Source of the DNA: Thuidium tamariscinum
Lineage: Eukaryota; Streptophyta; Bryopsida; Hypnales; Thuidiaceae
Assembly (NCBI GenBank): GCA_947034885.2
Contig: OX344749.2
Span: forward strand, 9,191,501-9,255,500
DNA: 64,000 nt
Reading direction: 5' to 3'
The position numbers and the translations under genes are program-made. The first letter of the stretch is position 1, and every line of letters starts with the position of its first letter. This document shows, one piece after another, positions 14,201 through 26,644 of the stretch. Under the pieces are notes generated by a model. The model made no database searches and was not told where the DNA came from. It was given only the letters and a program-made list of their open reading frames with translations.

Positions 14201-15826
14201 ATTGATCAAACTAATAGGGTTGAAGCTAATGCACTTCTGTTGCTTGTCCACTGAAACAGTCAACTTGGATCTGATGGCAGGCACAACAAGGAGCTAGTGA
14301 AGACGCTGAGTGCCCCAGCCAGAGGAGCGAAAGACTTGTATTTCCCAACACAGTACTCACAATCCTTCTGGACCCAAATCGTAGCCTGTCTCTGGAAGAC
14401 GAACCTGACTTACTGGCGAAGCCCTGATTACAACTGCGTGCGTTACTTCTTCACGCTCATGATGGCCTTCATCGTAGGGTCCATGTTTTGGGGCGTAGGA
14501 AAGGATACGTAAGTTTGCTTACACACCCTCACATGGACAAGGATTATTCTATTTTGTATTTTGAATTTTCGTTTGACTGAAATGAACTGCATATTTGGAA
14601 AGTAATTTGGTGGTTGGATTGTACCTGCAGATCCGACCAGATGAACTTGTTCAGTGTCTTGGGAGGGATGTTTGCAGCGACCTTGTTTCTGGGTGTCAAC
14701 AACGCTTCCAATGTGCAGCCAGTGGTGGCCGTTGAAAGGACGATTTTCTACAGGGAGCATGCGGCAGGAATGTACTCGGCTGTCCCCTATGCAATCGGCC
14801 AAGTGAGAATCACCTAAGGCCCCACCTGCAATTCCTTCTATACGTTTGATCAAAGTAAACTCTTTTCTCAATGGCGGGTTTTTGCTGATGCAGATGTTGA
14901 TAGAGATTCCCTATTGCTTGATCCAAAGCATCATCTTCTCCTTGCTCACGTACTCCATGATGAGCTTGGCATGGACGGCTAAGAAATTCTTCTATTACAC
15001 GTACATCATGTATTTCACTCTCCTCTACTTCACATACTACGGCATGATGGCTGTGGCCCTCACACCAAATCACCAAGTGGCTGCTATTGTGTCGTCGGGG
15101 TTCTACTCCATCTTCAACCTCTTCTCGGGCTTCATGATCTTCAAACCTGTAAGCAAGCTCTCTACCAAGGTCTCTTGATTTAAATATAGGATAAGAATTC
15201 AACAATCTTTCTGTTTTCACTCTCATAATTCTAAGATAACTACGTTCAATTGCAACAGTACAAAAACATGCACAGTGAGTACATGTTGATTTCGAAAATT
15301 ACACCACCTGAAGATCAGAACTTTTTTCAGTTACAGATCGTCTGATGCAAGTCGAACTTTCACCCCTTATAACATTTGCATCTGGTATCTGAATAATGCG
15401 ATCTGTGGTGCGTTGGAATCCTGTTTGATATGCTAACAGCAACACTCTAAACTGTAACTGTGACCATTTCAATTAGAATCAGGTACGCCCTGCTCTCGAA
15501 GTGTCACAATTAGCTGCGTTTCCTGATTACGAACTCTCATTTTATGGGTGCAGAACATACCTGTGTGGTGGGTCTGGTACTACTGGGCGTGTCCAGTGGC
15601 TTGGACGCTGTATGGACTGATCACAACCCAGTTCGGAGATGTGACGAGCCTTGTAACGCCCTCGGATGGTTCGCCTCCGATCATGGTGAAAGAGTATGTG
15701 GAGAAAACGTTTGGGATGACTTCGGACATGATCGGTCCTGCAGTGGCTATGCCGGTGGTGTTCACGGTGGTCTTCGCAGCTGTTTTCGCGATAGGGATCA
15801 AGTATTTCAACTTCCAACAGCGATGA
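2292..15826 (+). CDS. PDR-type (full-size ABCG) ABC transporter, 23 exons
   Basis: Predicted 1504-aa pleiotropic-drug-resistance exporter of hormones, lipids or xenobiotics, expected in the plasma membrane. Exons: 2292-2710, 4292-4412, 4618-4706, 5077-5161, 5328-5493, 5637-5713, 6136-6189, 6312-6402, 6737-7038, 7490-7771, 8470-8786, 9352-9616, 10158-10314, 10889-11029, 11311-11547, 12202-12476, 13255-13545, 13793-13876, 14034-14167, 14281-14508, 14631-14802, 14894-15148, 15554-15826. All introns are GT-AG and the phases close exactly. Order is reverse (NBD-TMD)2. NBD1 has Walker A GPPSSGKT (about residues 216-223), signature ISGGQ (357-361) and MDDIS (380-384). NBD2 has GVSGAGKT (947-954), LSTEQ (1054-1058), MDE (1077-1079) and H-loop His about 1111. 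Both TMD halves carry the usual PDR motifs and the C-terminus ends NFQQR. I chose the ATG at 2292 (MAGSS); an in-frame ATG at 2211 would add 27 residues of poor character. In NBD1 the catalytic Glu is Asp. The H-loop His of NBD1 is Gln (LLQPAPET), which is normal for plant PDRs. The substrate cannot be told from sequence. Confidence 0.95.
3080..3285 (+). repeat. Degenerate ~47-bp minisatellite in ABCG intron 1
   Basis: Four degenerate units begin near 3089, 3136, 3181 and 3229. Each has a TGACTGCCAGAAA-like block followed by a TTTGCAATGRTTTAG-like block. Similar fragments continue weakly to about 3560. The array lies in the 1.6-kb first intron and has no coding role. Confidence 0.7.
11568..11776. 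mobile_element. Second copy of the 150-370 MITE, in ABCG intron 15
   Basis: The left end is preceded by TTAA (11564-11567) and reads CCTTTGAACGCC. The right end reads ...CTTGGG followed by TTGA, a likely decayed TTAA. The interior aligns by eye along its length with 150-370 (shared blocks: TTTTTGCACA, TTTAAGTATTAC, CCTCTGCTCATCA). It sits wholly inside the intron between exons 15 and 16 and leaves both splice sites alone. Confidence 0.5.
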
Positions 15827-16888
15827 GGAGATATCACCTGCAATGTTAATTGTACATTACTTTCAAATAGGGGGAGCAGTCAAAGGTGTGAGAAAGGGTT
15901 CAATCCAGTAACGTAGGAGTCATGGAGAACGCACAGTTTCGAGGAGAGAGTTGAATCAGGACGTACCCTGGAAGATGCACCAATGGGCTAATTTTATTCT
16001 TCGTAAATCGCAGAATGAAACTTACTGCATTCAGTATTTTTAGGTGAACATTGTTCAAACCTTGCCAGACTTGAACTACCGTAGTCCACTTCCCATCTCA
16101 AGTAAGCTTCAGAGTCAATGGTTTATTTACACAACTCGCTGGGGTTTTCCAGACCTACTTCAGAGTCAAAAGCACACACAAGTCGACGCAAGGTAATAAC
16201 TCATTGCTATGCAAGACACTGTTAATACTGATAACCACTTCAAGCTTCCATAGAAACTATTAAAGTTTTGAGATATAACAGGATTGCTTTAACACTCCTG
16301 GTTTTCACTTATTCCTGGACTTCGTCAGGACGACGATACTATGCTGCTCTTCAATCTGCACTTCAACCTCTGGCCGAATCCCACCTCGCTTTCGTTCTTT
16401 AGTTGATAGCTGAAATTCACTCTGCATGTACTTATAATTAGCACCAAATATTAGTTCTAGAACTTCAATTGCAGTTAATAGAGTTGGGTAAAACCCCGAA
16501 CCCTTCACAGAGAGTACGGAAGGGTTCTGACCAGTCAACCCAAAGATCACGACCTGCTTGTTCAGTATTGACGAGCTGACAAAGGGAAGTGCAATGCAGG
16601 AGCCTCCTCTTACGGGATTTATTAAGCTCATGTCATACATTCGACCGCCTAATACAATGATACATTGGTCGTAAATCGACCTCACAAGCAGCCGCTAGTC
16701 TGCTGCTATGCTGTATTGATCATACAACGATGTGTTGTTGCCCAGGAAAAAGAATTCAGTAAGCTACTAAAGTGGTAATTGCTGTAAAGCTGACATTTAC
16801 AATTTGTGTCTGCACATGATCTGGGCGCCGTTTTCTCTTGAAAATGGTTGAACCTTCATTCCTCCGCCTGTACAAAAAAATCTTCCTC
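15827..16888. other. Convergent intergenic region between ABCG and F-box genes
   Basis: This holds the 3' flanks of two genes pointing toward each other. A 126-aa open frame on the minus strand (16305-16685) contains a kelch-like IIVLGGRMYD stretch. It begins at GTG rather than ATG, is followed by an independent stop before the F-box gene, and has no recognisable full domain. I do not call it a gene. It could be a remnant of a kelch paralogue. Confidence 0.4.
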
Positions 16889-18789
16889 TCAAATCATGGT
16901 GTCTAATCTTAGGTCAATGACACACCCCTGAAGGTTCTGAGAAAATTCAACGGGGGACGCAACAACGTCAGGCTTACGAATGCAGCGCCACGCTGGCGGG
17001 TTCTGGGAGAAGTCACACAGAACAACGAAGCCTTGGCCTTCACTTGCTTGGAAAATGTACACAATGTCGCCGTGGCCAGCGCCTTGAAGCTCGTACTTGA
17101 GATATGAAGACGGGTCGACATATGTCGAATTGCAAACCTTGGGGCACATTTGGAAAAAAAGTGCGTCGGGCATCGCGGTGACGGGTTTCCAGAGCTTCTT
17201 CTGAACGAGCTCCCAGATGGCGATGCCTGCAATTGTGGACGCCACTCGGTCTTCCCGGAATCCAACCAGAAGGAGACGGTCGTTGGACTCCACAAGAAAT
17301 GGCGGGAGAACGTCGGCAAGGTGAGCTCGGCCCTTCCATATTCGTTTCAGCGACGGGTACTCTGTGAACACTAGGTCAGGTGGTAGGGAGACTCTCAGAG
17401 GTCGCCATCGTGCGGTCTTCGTGTCGTAAGCCAGGAATGTGTGGTGTTCTGCCAAAGTCACCATTCCACTCTTGTCAGATTATATGAAATAGTAGCGACA
17501 AATTGACTGTTAAAATATCAGAGTATCATCTTGAACTTATAGCAAATGTGATCGTCTCTGGAAACGACGAGTCCAAATAAGAAGTGTCGTATGCCCTAAA
17601 TACGAAGCTCAGAATCGCAACCTCTGTAGCAATCACACGAAATGTAACCAAAGGTGATAACCAGAACAAGTTCACGTTGTACGACGATCCATCTCAAAAT
17701 CATCTCTTGTCTACCAATGCAACTCACGTGTGACCTGCATGTGAAAAAATTAAGCGCTGCAGAATCTTTCCATGTAGAAAAAGAATGAGCACTTCGTTTG
17801 CGTGCATCCACCAACTAATCAATGGTCTCATATAGGGTCGAGGAGTTCCAAATTTTGAATCTGGCCCTCAAGAAGTATTCATTTGTATCATGGAATAGAA
17901 TGAGGTGGCGGAAAGTAGTACCTCGGTTGGGATCGAAGGACAGCATTTGATTGAACCGCATGTGGTACACGACGCCGTTGCAATACGCCGTGGAGGTCCG
18001 CATCTCGTCGCAGACATGGCTCTGCTGATTGTTAAATTTCTCACATGTGGTGCGCCAGCACTCCGTTCGCGAATCGTAAACCTCGGTGGTCTGCACTTGC
18101 TGGTCATATTCCAGCCCCCCGGCCACCACCAATTTATAATGACCCCCTAAACCTTTGGAACCCGCCGACTCAGTGAACATGCTGACGACGGGCCTCTGCC
18201 TACGTTTGAGCAATGGCGGCAGCTTCTTCCAGGACCTGGTGATGGGGTTGAACACTCCGAACCGGATGAAGTGGCTCTTGAGAGCGCTGATTTCGTACAC
18301 CATGAGACCCGAAGCAGCGCCGCACAACGACAACCCGCCGATTTTCTGCACCGTGGCAAAATGGGGGATCGTGGTGAACGTTTGCCAGTCGTTTTGTGCG
18401 GGATCAAAGGCGTGCAGCTTGTGAGGGCTCCCCGGACCGCCATTTTCGAACAAAAACAGCCACGAACGAGGATTGAAGTCGGCTGTTGACTCGTCTCCCA
18501 AAAGCCGACCGGCATAAATCTCTCTATCCGCTCGCTTGTTCACCAAGCGTGTATGAACGAGCGACGTGAGAGGCAAGTGCGACAGGATTCGTGCCACGAG
18601 TTCCGGTTGTAGGTTGCTCCATATTTGGCTATCGAGAACTGGCGACTCTAAAACATTCCTCCGTGATTGATATTGTGCCATTCCTGGCAAGTCCGAGCTC
18701 ATCAAAAGATTTAGCTGACTCCAACGGCTCAGCTGCTTATTTGCAGACGAGCTCAAAAGAATCTGTCTATTTTGTACTAACGTTCCCAT
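16889..18789 (-). CDS. F-box/kelch-type protein, two exons
   Basis: A 475-aa protein built from exon 1 (18789-17922) and exon 2 (17448-16889). The 473-bp intron has GT-AG borders (AACCGAG/GTACT and TTGGCAG/AACAC), and the phase-1 junction joins two frames that are otherwise separate ORFs. The F-box is around residues 56-96 (IWSNLQPELVARILSHLPLT). It is followed by beta-propeller/kelch-like repeats such as HYKLVVAGGLEYD and a W-rich C-terminal half (FLAYDTKTARWRPL). F-box proteins of this type are substrate adaptors of SCF ubiquitin ligases; the target is unknown. The start ATG gives a Ser-rich 50-residue leader before the F-box. The gene runs toward ABCG. A one-exon reading would stop shortly after the donor, so the spliced model is preferred. 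Confidence 0.85.
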
Positions 18790-21435
18790 GGTGTTGCTGT
18801 GATTCTAAAAAATAAGTTTGTCCTGGCACAAACGTTAACACCTATCTCCCTTCTTATAATCCGAGAAACAACGAAGCAGATCTTCAATTACGACAAGATG
18901 AATCAATTCAAGCCTATGCATGACCTGACCACGGAATCTCTCTTCTTATTCGAGGAGATGCAATTGCGACAAGATGAATCAATTCAAACCCGTCCATGAG
19001 CTCAAGAACACGAGTTATTCTTCCCTTCTTGAGAAACACAAACCAAAAGAGGAAAAAAGAGAGAACTCGCTCTACTCTAGGAACCAACTCGATTCCAATT
19101 CATGACAAATAGTCACAAATACAAGAAAAAAACACAAAACACAAATCAAGTCCTCAAAGACTCAAATTTTGAATTTTCGCGACCTCAAACCTCCACTATA
19201 CTTCCTCATACTTACGTGTTTCTCCGCAACTCAATTCCTCTCCAACCTCGTGGCAAATAGTGAAACATGCGAAAAAAAGTGCAAAAAAAAATTCCTCAGC
19301 GAGTCAAATTTCGAATCTCTCTCGACTCCGAACTTCTACTTTGCTTTCATGAGCGAAAGTGCCTTCTCCGCGAAATCTACACAACGAAACCGAAACTGAC
19401 GGCGCGGCTCAAAATTCTAATACAAACCAGCGCCTCCTATTGTTTCCCAAATCCAATCCGCTCGTACGTAACGTACGAAACCGATCAACCCTCACCAAAT
19501 TCAACCAGCGTCATGTCAAAAACCTTCTCCCGGACTCTCGCTCGAAACTGCGCATCGAGACTCACTCCAATTCAAGAAGACACTCCCTGTCAGTCGCCAG
19601 TGATGATCTCTACCCAGGCAGCACGAGATCAATTACAACTCCCTTAACCCTTTCAGACTTTCAGTCGCGGCGCAAGGGCCAGAAGCTTCGAGCACGACAC
19701 ACCACCTGGCACGATAACCTTGTATCCGGGATCGCACCTCCACTTCGGGCTGCGACTCTACAAATGAGCAAGCTAGTAAGCTTCTCCTTGTGGCGCCTTA
19801 TTATTTTATTGCAAGCGGGATCGGAAGTTTTACTACTGTAGGATTCGGTGCTGCGGTGGAGCACTCTTCGGATCACCGGACTGGAAAATTGAATGGCCGC
19901 GCTCGCGAGTTGCGAGAGAGTCAAAGGGCTCCCCCGGTTGGTTAGTTGGTAGGTGGGTTGGGTACAGACCTTGTCAAGGGCTAAATTCCGAGCAGGTCAA
20001 TGCCTGCGTTTGTTTGTATCTTTCAGGGTTTAGGGTTCTATAAACAGCAACTTGTTACTTTCCACCGCAATGGCTTTGCTTTAAATGAAGATCACTGTTG
20101 GAATTTCGGTCAGGAGTGGATCATGCCAAGTTCAGGAACTTAGACGGAGCACTGTTCTGGGCTGGGACGTCCAATGTAGTGTTGGTCCAATGTTGGTAAG
20201 CTTACTCCTGGAAGTGCCCATGATTTGGGTGATTTCATGGGGGAAATTCCCAAATTTTAGGGTTCAAATGTTGTCACAGTAATGGGCCGACAGTGGGGGT
20301 GGGAGATTTGCTTGAATTCAGAACACTGAAACGCATAAGACATGTAAGTTATGTGCGAGGAGAAGTGAGTTGTGAGTTCACAACCAAGAGTTGACTAAAT
20401 GAGTATTCTCATTTGGATAAGGGAATGAGCCCTAATGGCCCATGAACAGCCATTTCGTGTTATAAGTCAACAAATTTGTTGTGTTGATAAATGTGGAGTT
20501 TAATCTAAAGAGCATGTTGAGCGTATCATTAACCCCTCCTTACTGCAGTGTTTTGAGACTCTAAATTGCTTCAAAACACTTGTACCCAAAGTAAGGCTAA
20601 AATTGTCATTGAAAGGAGATTTTTGAGATTCTAAAAAATTGAAGTTGAGAAATAACTTTGTGTGTTTTTTCTAGAATCATTGTCTGCAAAATAAAACTCC
20701 TCGTATTGTTCATCTTTTCTCAAAATACATAACAAGCTCCAGTTCCTCCTAAAAGCGAGAACCTCCAACATTACAACTTCCGAACAAAACACTAAGTAAA
20801 CTTCCTCTAAATTAATTGAATTCATTCGTATAAATTGGTAGAGGAATTATCCCAATCTCCAAGGAAGAAGGGTTTAGATTGGTTTACAATGTTACAATGT
20901 TATGACCACATACACTATGAAAGCTTATTCAATACCTATTTGTTCTCAAATCTAGTACATACCCCATTTCCATTAGACATCATTGTCTATAGTTCATTTG
21001 TGTCTCAAAATAAACAAGAATGGTGTAACTGTGAGGCATTGTCTTAGGTGAATAATAATATTAGTTTTATTGCTAAAAATACCAAAATACAAATTAGAGG
21101 GAAAATCAAACAAAATTATTAAAATGAAATAAATAGTGAATTCAACAAAGTTTGCCTAAGCAACCCTCTTTGGCTAGCCAAGGCTTTGCCAAGGTCTTAG
21201 GCAGCCTCCCCCCTAGACCAATTGTTTTTGTCATTGTGTTGCAGTGTGAATAGGGTTATAGATAAGATTTGGAAATAAAGATCGAAAACTCACCATAATA
21301 GATGCCATGGACTGTGTCTAAAAGGGCAGAGCCAATAAATAAAATTAAAAAGTCACTACAACTCAGAACTTGAGGCATAGGGATTGAGACTTGATGAGAC
21401 TTGAAGCCGCAACGGACAAGACTAAAGCTGGTTTA
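18790..21435. other. Gene-free stretch upstream of the F-box gene
   Basis: Likely 5' flank of the minus-strand F-box gene. A 21-bp direct repeat (CGACAAGATGAATCAATTCAA) occurs at 18891 and 18967. From about 19020 to 19650 the + strand is C-rich and G-poor, which opens long frames without family features. A telobox-like TTTAGGG motif lies at 20026-20037. AT content rises past 20500. I see no supportable gene. Confidence 0.4.
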
Positions 21436-21762
21436 AGGTAAGAGGTCCTATAATGGACCATCTAAGGTCTGAAACAGAATTTCAAGGAGGTAGAACTTCT
21501 ACAAATATATTTCAATAAATTTTCCTTGAAAGAGAAGTAGAACTGACATTTAAACCAAGTTGTTTCATATTTATCTGAGCTTTGTGGAATTAGTTATCAA
21601 ATTTTGAAGTTGAAAGGACATAGGACTCTAAAATGGTGCCCTAGCTAAAATGTACATTGTCAATACACTGTTGTAGGCCATGAAAAATAAATATGTACAA
21701 ACATTGTACATTTGAGGTAGGGCACCAATTTAGAACCTACTCCATTTAGGAGCCTTCTACCT
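21436..21762. mobile_element. AGGTA-end MITE, copy 1 (TA target)
   Basis: A 327-bp element with TA on both flanks (21434-21435 and 21763-21764). The left end is AGGTAAGAGGTCCTATAATGG; the reverse complement of the right end is AGGTAGAAGGCTCCTAAATGG. It is closely similar over its length to 22225-22537 and shares interior blocks with 62245-62547. TA target and small size fit a Tc1/mariner-type non-autonomous element, but the ends are not the Stowaway consensus. Confidence 0.75.
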
Positions 21763-22224
21763 TAGTTTGCTTGGGATGCTCTGCTGCCTCAACACCAAGT
21801 CCTGCCATGCACCCGAACTTCACCAAGCAAGACGAGCTCTGACCTTTATTGTAAGTATGAGCATCTCCAATGGAGCCCAGCAAGAGGAACAGTATTTAGT
21901 TAGTACAAATACTGCGAAGGTTACAAGAGTGGGCAAGAGTTGGGTCCATCCCATTGCCACTGCCCAGGCCCCAGGGATGTGTATAAAGTTATGGTTGTTG
22001 TGCGATGCAGATGCCGTCCTCACCCCTTCAAGTTGCACGGCATTCATGACATACAGTGGATACAGTACTGTACTGCACCCTTCGATGCCCACAGCTACCA
22101 ATCGTTGACCTTCAGTATCTCCTTTTCCCAAGTACATCCATCCTCCTCAGGGTGAACATGTGGAGTAATTTGTTGTCTCTTGTGACGCTGCTTTATAAAG
22201 CATTGCAGACTCTGAAGCCCCTTC

Positions 22225-22537
22225 AGGTAAGAGGTCCTATAATGGACCATCTGAGGGCTGAAACAGAATTTCAGGGAGGTAAAACTTCAGTAAACTTTTC
22301 TTGAAAGACAAGTAGAATTGACATCTAACCCAAGTCATTTCATATTTTTCTGAGTTTCGGGGAATTAGTTATCAAGTTTTGAAGTTGAAAGAGCATAGGG
22401 CTCTAAAACGGTGCTCTAGCTAAAATGTACAATGTTAGTACACTACTGAAGGCTATGAAAAAGCAACATGTACAAGTACTGTACATTTAAGATAGGGCAC
22501 CATTTTAGAACCCGCTCCATTTAAGAGCCTTCTACCT
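22225..22537. mobile_element. AGGTA-end MITE, copy 2
   Basis: A 313-bp element with left end AGGTAAGAGGTCCTATAATGG, like copy 1. The right flank is TA (22538-22539); the left flank is TC, a probable mutated TA. The copies at 21436 and 22225 are in the same orientation and nearly collinear inside, including the CTAGCTAAAATGTACA block, so both inserted or duplicated fairly recently. Confidence 0.75.
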
Positions 22538-22950
22538 TAATCTCTAAATGACATTTTATATTTGGCTTAATCAAACTTCATTAGATTTCTATACTAAAAA
22601 TATATTTCAAATTATGATGTTAACTTTACGAGATGTAGCAATGTGTGTCTAAAATTTTATTTCACTTTTCCAGTATTTAAAACATTAAATTAAATTTTAT
22701 ATGATTTTTTTGAGAAATATCATTGTAAAAATCATTTAAATTACAAAAATGGTTCACGTAGTATGAAGTTTTTAAGAAGAATTGAAAAGAAGAAAAGTAA
22801 CAAACATCACACAATGTGACAATGTGACGAAAAGAGGCAGTCATTGTTGTTTGATTAATTTTCCTACCCCCCTCATCAGAAAAATCAGCAGCCGTTGGAT
22901 TTGAATTTTTAAAAATCCCAACCCCCTCCAAGAAAAATCAACAACCGTCG

Positions 22951-23120
22951 GATACTGATACAGATACTACATATAGATATGGATACTGAATACAGATACT
23001 GAATACTAAATACAGATTTGGATACAGAAAACATATACGGATATAGAATACTGGTACTAGTATTGAATATAGATACGGTATGCGAATACGATATGTGGAT
23101 ATACGGATACAAAATATTGT
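22951..23120 (+). repeat. Degenerate GATAC-type tandem repeat
   Basis: About 170 bp is built of GATACN/GATAY hexamer-like units (GATACTGATACAGATACTA and variants). It produces spurious Tyr/Ile/Ser-rich frames on the minus strand that are not genes. Confidence 0.8.
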
Positions 23121-23858
23121 ATATTGTATCATTTATCCCATCTCCTTTGTCTCCAAGCCCATCCTCTTGAGAATTATAAGAGGGGGTGGGGGAGGGGGGA
23201 TTTTCACGTTAAAAAAATTTTAATATTTAATATTTAATATTTATATCAAATTGGGAGGGGAGGGGGCTTAAAAAGTTTAGTATTTAAAATTTAATGTTTA
23301 AATCATTAAATCAGATTGGGAGGGGCTGAGGGGGAGATGCTAAATTTTAAAATTTTAATAGTTTTTGACCTCATTGTGACACAGTTTGTCACAATGACAA
23401 TGACAATGACAATGAGCTCAAAAGAGGCAGTCACTGTAATTGATGTATTCCTTGGGCTCACACAAGAAAATTCAACAAAATAAAGTTAAAAAACTAGTGT
23501 ATTTTTAAACTTTCAAGATGTCATTTTCAAAGTGTTCCAAAAGTTACAATTTTCACAATATTGAAAAAAAATTCAAGTGGAACTAAAAGTAGATTATTGG
23601 AGCTATAATTTTTTTAAATTAAACTTAAAAACATTAAAAATTAACTACTATCCGAAAATTTTAGTTTTGACTTTTGAAATGCCAGTAGGGCTTGCAATGT
23701 CCTTTAAAAGCGCCTATGTTCTAATAGTAATCATGTCACAAAAGACTTATTTTGCATTCTTCAATGTAACACTGGCATACATTTGGGGAGGTGGTTGCTA
23801 ATAGCACCTACTTTATTTTAACTTCAAAGTTTTGTAAATAATTCCATAAAGGTCTCAA
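23121..23858. other. Low-complexity G-rich and AT-rich stretch
   Basis: Runs such as GGGGGTGGGGGAGGGGGG (about 23185) alternate with TTAATATTTAATATT and similar AT tracts, with a weak two-fold repeat around the GGGAGGGG blocks at about 23250 and 23318. A short TGACAA-type hexamer run lies near 23394-23415. No gene is seen. Confidence 0.5.
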
Positions 23859-24784
23859 CACTACACAAAATTGGAGTGTAAATGATTGAAAAAAATGACT
23901 GAAAATGAGTCATTTCAGACCAAAATGATTGAAAAATGACTTTAGGCCCTGCAATCATTGTAGACAAGTCATTCTTTAAATGACTGTGATTCTATTATCA
24001 CCATCCTTTTCAACTATGGATGAAAAATGAATGAGGAAGACAAGCAAATTTTCAAGAAAAGAAGGGCAGCTACCCATTTTCAAAGGAATTTTTGTTAATG
24101 TGGAATTATAGATGTCCAAGTCAGCCAATTATGCAATCATTATATAGTCATAATACAGTTTGGATGTTGTTGACATCCATGTCCACGTGAGAAAATTATG
24201 GAGTCATTATGTAGTCATGATATAGTTTGGGTGTTGTTGACGTGGATGTCCATGTCAAAGTCATGTGTAAGTTATTGTGAAGTCATTATGTAGTCATTTT
24301 GAAGTTATGGTGAAGTTTTTTGCTATTGAGATGGACCTCTAAGTAGCAAGTCATTCCATAGTCATTTTTAAGTGACCTGGATTTAATATTCAAGTTACTC
24401 TCTAAATTCGTCGAAAGTCATTTTCTTGTCATTAAAATATGGATGTATGGCTTTCTTGTGACCCTTTAGTCATTTTCAAGTCTTGAAGTAGTAAAATTAA
24501 GTTGCAAATAAAACTTATGCCATAATCATTAATGACTCTAGCATCTACATTGGATTTTCCCTTCCCTTTGTGCTCTTATTGATAACAATGTGAATGGAAA
24601 AATATAGATGAATCTCGTGGTCTATCATGTCTTCATGTGCTAGTTGCACTCATGATTGCAAAATGACTTAGAGTGCAAATTCAGCTAGGTTGGTGCAATT
24701 ATAGAGGTACCAGTCATTGTTTAGTCAAACCGGACATTTAGTCATTCTTCTACAGTCATTTATACCCTTGTTTTTTTTGTAGTG
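23859..24784. mobile_element. Non-autonomous CACTA-type element
   Basis: A 926-bp element begins CACTACACAAAA and ends TTTTTTTTGTAGTG, i.e. inverted CACTAC termini. It is bounded by the direct repeat CAA at 23856-23858 and 24785-24787, the 3-bp target duplication expected of CACTA transposons. The subterminal regions are packed with AGTCATT/AATGACT motifs in both orientations, as in CACTA subterminal repeats. An internal tandem repeat of about 68 bp (units near 24129 and 24197) carries the ATAGTTTGGRTGTTGTTGAC block. There is no transposase ORF, so it would depend on an enzyme supplied elsewhere. Confidence 0.85.
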
Positions 24785-24958
24785 CAAAAATATGAAATGA
24801 CTAAAGTAGATGCAAATTCCATTATTCTTCCTATGAAAAGTTATTGGTAATTGTTTCATAGAATTTAGCTTCTAATTAGTTTTTAAATGTTTACCTTATG
24901 AGCAAACTAATTTAGTAAGTGCAATAAAATTAAACAACCAATTTTGGTTAGAAGCATA

Positions 24959-25320
24959 AGAGGATTTTTGGCTATTTTAGAAGACTATGAATTCCCAAAC
25001 ATTGGGAACGTACGTTGTAGGAACGTTGAAAACGTTGACACATCAACATGTTGATGTGGTTAGATGAATGCCATGTCATAAAATACAAATTCATTCATTA
25101 TTTTAATTAAATATTAAATATTTCTAGAAAATATTTTTGAAAAAAGAATTATGTTTTAAAATCATTTTATTTCTTTTTAATACATTTTGAAAATTTTCGG
25201 AAATTTTTAAAAAAAAATCAAAATTCAAAAATTTAGACTAGTAGGAGCTAGTCTACAACAATGGGAATAGTTTCTGGGAACAGCCTAGAAACGGTCTTCC
25301 GGGGGGCCCAAAAATCCTCT
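24959..25320. mobile_element. TA-flanked MITE with AGAGGATTTTTGG ends
   Basis: A 362-bp element flanked by TA at 24957-24958 and 25321-25322. The left end is AGAGGATTTTTGGC and the reverse complement of the right end is AGAGGATTTTTGGG. A second block, GAAGAC, also matches about 20 bp in. It belongs to a different sequence family from the AGGTA elements. No ORF. Confidence 0.7.
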
Positions 25321-25322
25321 TA

Positions 25323-26644
25323 AGTAGGCATTTGCCCTCACGCCATTGCCAAAAAAATTTGAGTTTTTTTTCCTACACTAAAGTGAGTCTGAGAAACAAC
25401 AAGAATAATTGAAATCATATTTTTTTAACAAAGCTTGAATTTATAATAAATTTTGAAGTATATTGTTGCCTATCTTGATCCAAAAGAGTCTCTAAACTAT
25501 TCAAGATCAACAAAAAAATGTATTGATAATGGTCACCTTAGTCACCAAAAGCAATTACAATATTTTCTAAGATGGTGACAATATAATAAAGGCTAAAAAA
25601 GTCACTTCTAACAATGGATTTATACTTGAAAGGTAGAATTTCCTATTTTAGTTACTAATCACTCTATTTCCATCACCTAAGATATTGATTGTAGCCTAAA
25701 TCTCATTTAATGCAAAAACAACTCTTGTAGGTCATTCCTTAGATGTCCCAATTGGGTCTTTTGACCTTAATGGTATGTTCTACTTTACATAGAATATGCT
25801 ATGATTAGAATGGATACTATTCCTTAAATAAAGATGTTCTAAAGTACTAATTAATTTTTTTTAAAAAGGAATGAAAATATTCTTTCTTATTTGATCAAAC
25901 ATAATAAGATTTCTACATTTCTACTTCGAGAGGGTCTTCTTATGAGATTTGGTGGTGTCAAGCATTTTGATCAAATGCATAGCATTGTATTATTAGGTAA
26001 TCAACTTGTTTATATTGGGAAGGTACTATGCCTCCCTAGATGTTGGGGATGGATTATTACTTAATGCAAAGATTGGAGCTTTTGGCTATAGAGCCATTTA
26101 AGACAAGTTTATTCATTGTATGGTCTTCTTTCCAAAAATGCAAAAAAAATCCATTCCAATAAGGACTAGGTTGAACCATTACTAAAGTCCATGTTTTCTA
26201 ATTTATATAATTTATTATGTACAATGCAAATTTCAATCTTCAATACAATTAGTGTATATATATATATATGTATTTACTTTGATGTATATTGATGAAACTA
26301 TTTAAACTAATGCCTATAGTTGAAGTATAGAAAATAGATGAAAGTACAATTACTCATCCAAAAGTATGAAAATTCTTCCTAACGATGGATTAGTTTCATT
26401 TCAATTTTTAATAGCAATTTAACAATTTCATGTGTTGGAAATACGAATTATAGAATCTCAACTGAAATATTTTTGTCAAAGTAACATTGTATTGCTTGAA
26501 GAATATTGTTCCTCATAATGAAAACCTTATAGTCATTCATCTCTCATATTTTCCAAAAGAAAGTGCAGTAACACCTAATTGTAATCCTTGTATTGCAATG
26601 GTAATTTCAAGAGATTTTGTTAATAAATTTGTACCTTTGAAAGA
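25323..26644. other. AT-rich gene-free stretch
   Basis: Roughly 1.3 kb of AT-rich DNA with stops in all frames and a short TA microsatellite near 26255-26270. I see no gene or repeat boundary. Confidence 0.4.

Noticed and set aside
16305-16685. 126-aa ORF between ABCG and the F-box gene
   Set aside because: No ATG start, only a short kelch-like stretch and no complete domain; insufficient to call a gene.
22909-23132. Minus-strand ORFs rich in Tyr, Ile and Ser
   Set aside because: Produced by the GATAC-type tandem repeat, not protein-coding.
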